Positions 63,270 through 64,000 of a DNA stretch of 64,000 nucleotides are shown here, piece by piece. How positions within the stretch are numbered: the stretch's first letter is position 1; each line of letters begins with the position of its first letter. The notes beneath the pieces were generated by a model that was not told where the DNA came from, searched no databases, and saw only the letters and a list, made by a program, of their open reading frames with translations. This stretch comes from Liolophura sinensis. Lineage: Eukaryota > Mollusca > Polyplacophora > Chitonida > Chitonidae. A program made the position numbers and the translations under genes. The stretch is from NCBI RefSeq assembly GCF_032854445.1, contig NC_088297.1, forward strand, positions 22,517,127 to 22,581,126, written 5' to 3'.

Positions 63270-63445
63270 TCTGAAAGAACCGCAGGGTTTAGAAAAATAA
63301 TTTGCATACTTTTAAGAAGCTTGCATATTTAATAACACAAACAAATCATTTCTAGCATCATTTTCATAATCATTGCATGCATAAATTTCACTGAAAACAA
63401 ATGGTTTAGTGGTTGAAAAGGTTTAAGATTTACAGTAATGTGTTT
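63270..63445 (+). repeat. Dispersed repeat (partner 28230-28430)
   Basis: Same order of blocks as the partner, ending in GATTTACAGTAATG. Both copies lie at opposite ends of the same gene. Confidence 0.5.
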
Positions 63446-64000
63446 TTACCTACATGTAAAACCTTTGGGTTCAAAAAAGCACTTTCAAAAACACAATTAA
63501 AGGTTTTATAATGATACTGCTGATGGCAGAATTTAAATTTAGGAAATTAATGAAACTATAAATTGTGTCATAAAACCCTTAAGTAGTCTTACCAGATTGG
63601 TGAATCAATCAGAGCCAAGTTAATGTGTCGAAAGAGCTAAACTTTATGAGAAATACAGTATTTATGTGCCCCTTTCCCGTATTCAATCAACCCTACCTGG
63701 CGTTCAAAAAAACATTTGTAAGAAGCTACTTTTCTTTCACATACTTTTGCAACAACAGGCTACAAAACTGTCTGATCTCTATAATACAAGATGTGCCTAA
63801 TGGTCAACAGACACCCATAAAAAACACCAATAAAAATGGTGAAAGGAATGAAAACCATTAATATAAGTTACAAGGCCTTTATAGTACAAGAACTAGAAAA
63901 TGGTAGCGAATATGACACATTGTTACATTGTTATTCCTTGACAAATATCTCATTTGGATTTGCTCTTGGCGCTGGACTGCTAAAAACGATAGAGCACAAG

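Larger units (their letters stand above)
59032..64000 (-). other. KIF13 intron, at least 5 kb, open to the right edge
   Basis: No further KIF13 exon was found; the expected upstream exon (FLVNLNADP-type end of neck region) is absent. Contents: the 47-bp array, two V-type SINEs, two TA tracts and dispersed repeats at about 59815-59900 and 63270-63640. Bases 60960-61210 are less AT-rich and hold homeodomain-like TAATTA and GGATTAA motifs. Confidence 0.6.

Overview
The window is animal nuclear DNA, most likely from a marine lophotrochozoan and probably a mollusc (bivalve or gastropod). It is AT-rich, with many short exons bounded by GT/AG sites, metazoan histone 3' stem-loops, and repeated copies of a tRNA-headed SINE whose 3' part carries a V-domain-like core and an AATAAA-type tail. 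A second SINE ends in CACT repeats, as many molluscan SINEs do. There are no bacterial operons, CRISPR arrays or viral genes.

Left part (1-8.6 kb): an 18-bp tandem repeat fills the first 1.6 kb. It is followed by a dienelactone-hydrolase-family gene with a TATA box, a 5' untranslated exon and one main coding exon broken by about four paired frame changes. Next come a dispersed repeat with a local 119-bp duplication and a 310-bp inverted-repeat element built on CGTCGAA motifs.

Histone H3 part (8.6-21.3 kb): three intronless H3 genes encode the same 136-residue protein, two on minus and one on plus, and a fourth copy is a truncated pseudogene. The protein carries the H3.3 residues (Ser31, Ala87, Ile89, Gly90) plus an unusual Ser98. 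Two genes and the pseudogene nevertheless end in the replication-type stem-loop and purine-rich element; the third gene has lost them. Flanking blocks are shared between the copies, and one block gives a filled and an empty SINE insertion site side by side. No H2A, H2B, H4 or H1 gene is seen.

Right part (24-64 kb): one long minus-strand gene, the orthologue of KIF13A/KIF13B and Drosophila Khc-73. I could place 25 consecutive coding exons, from the FHA domain at 59.0 kb to the stop codon after the CAP-Gly domain at 26.7 kb. All exon phases fit except in one exon, which has one extra A in a homopolymer. Together they give about 1548 residues. The motor-domain exons lie beyond 64000. Introns hold SINE copies, a TIR element, minisatellites (one with about 15 copies of 55 bp) and TA tracts. 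One minisatellite appears to have grown from the 3' splice site of the first FHA exon.
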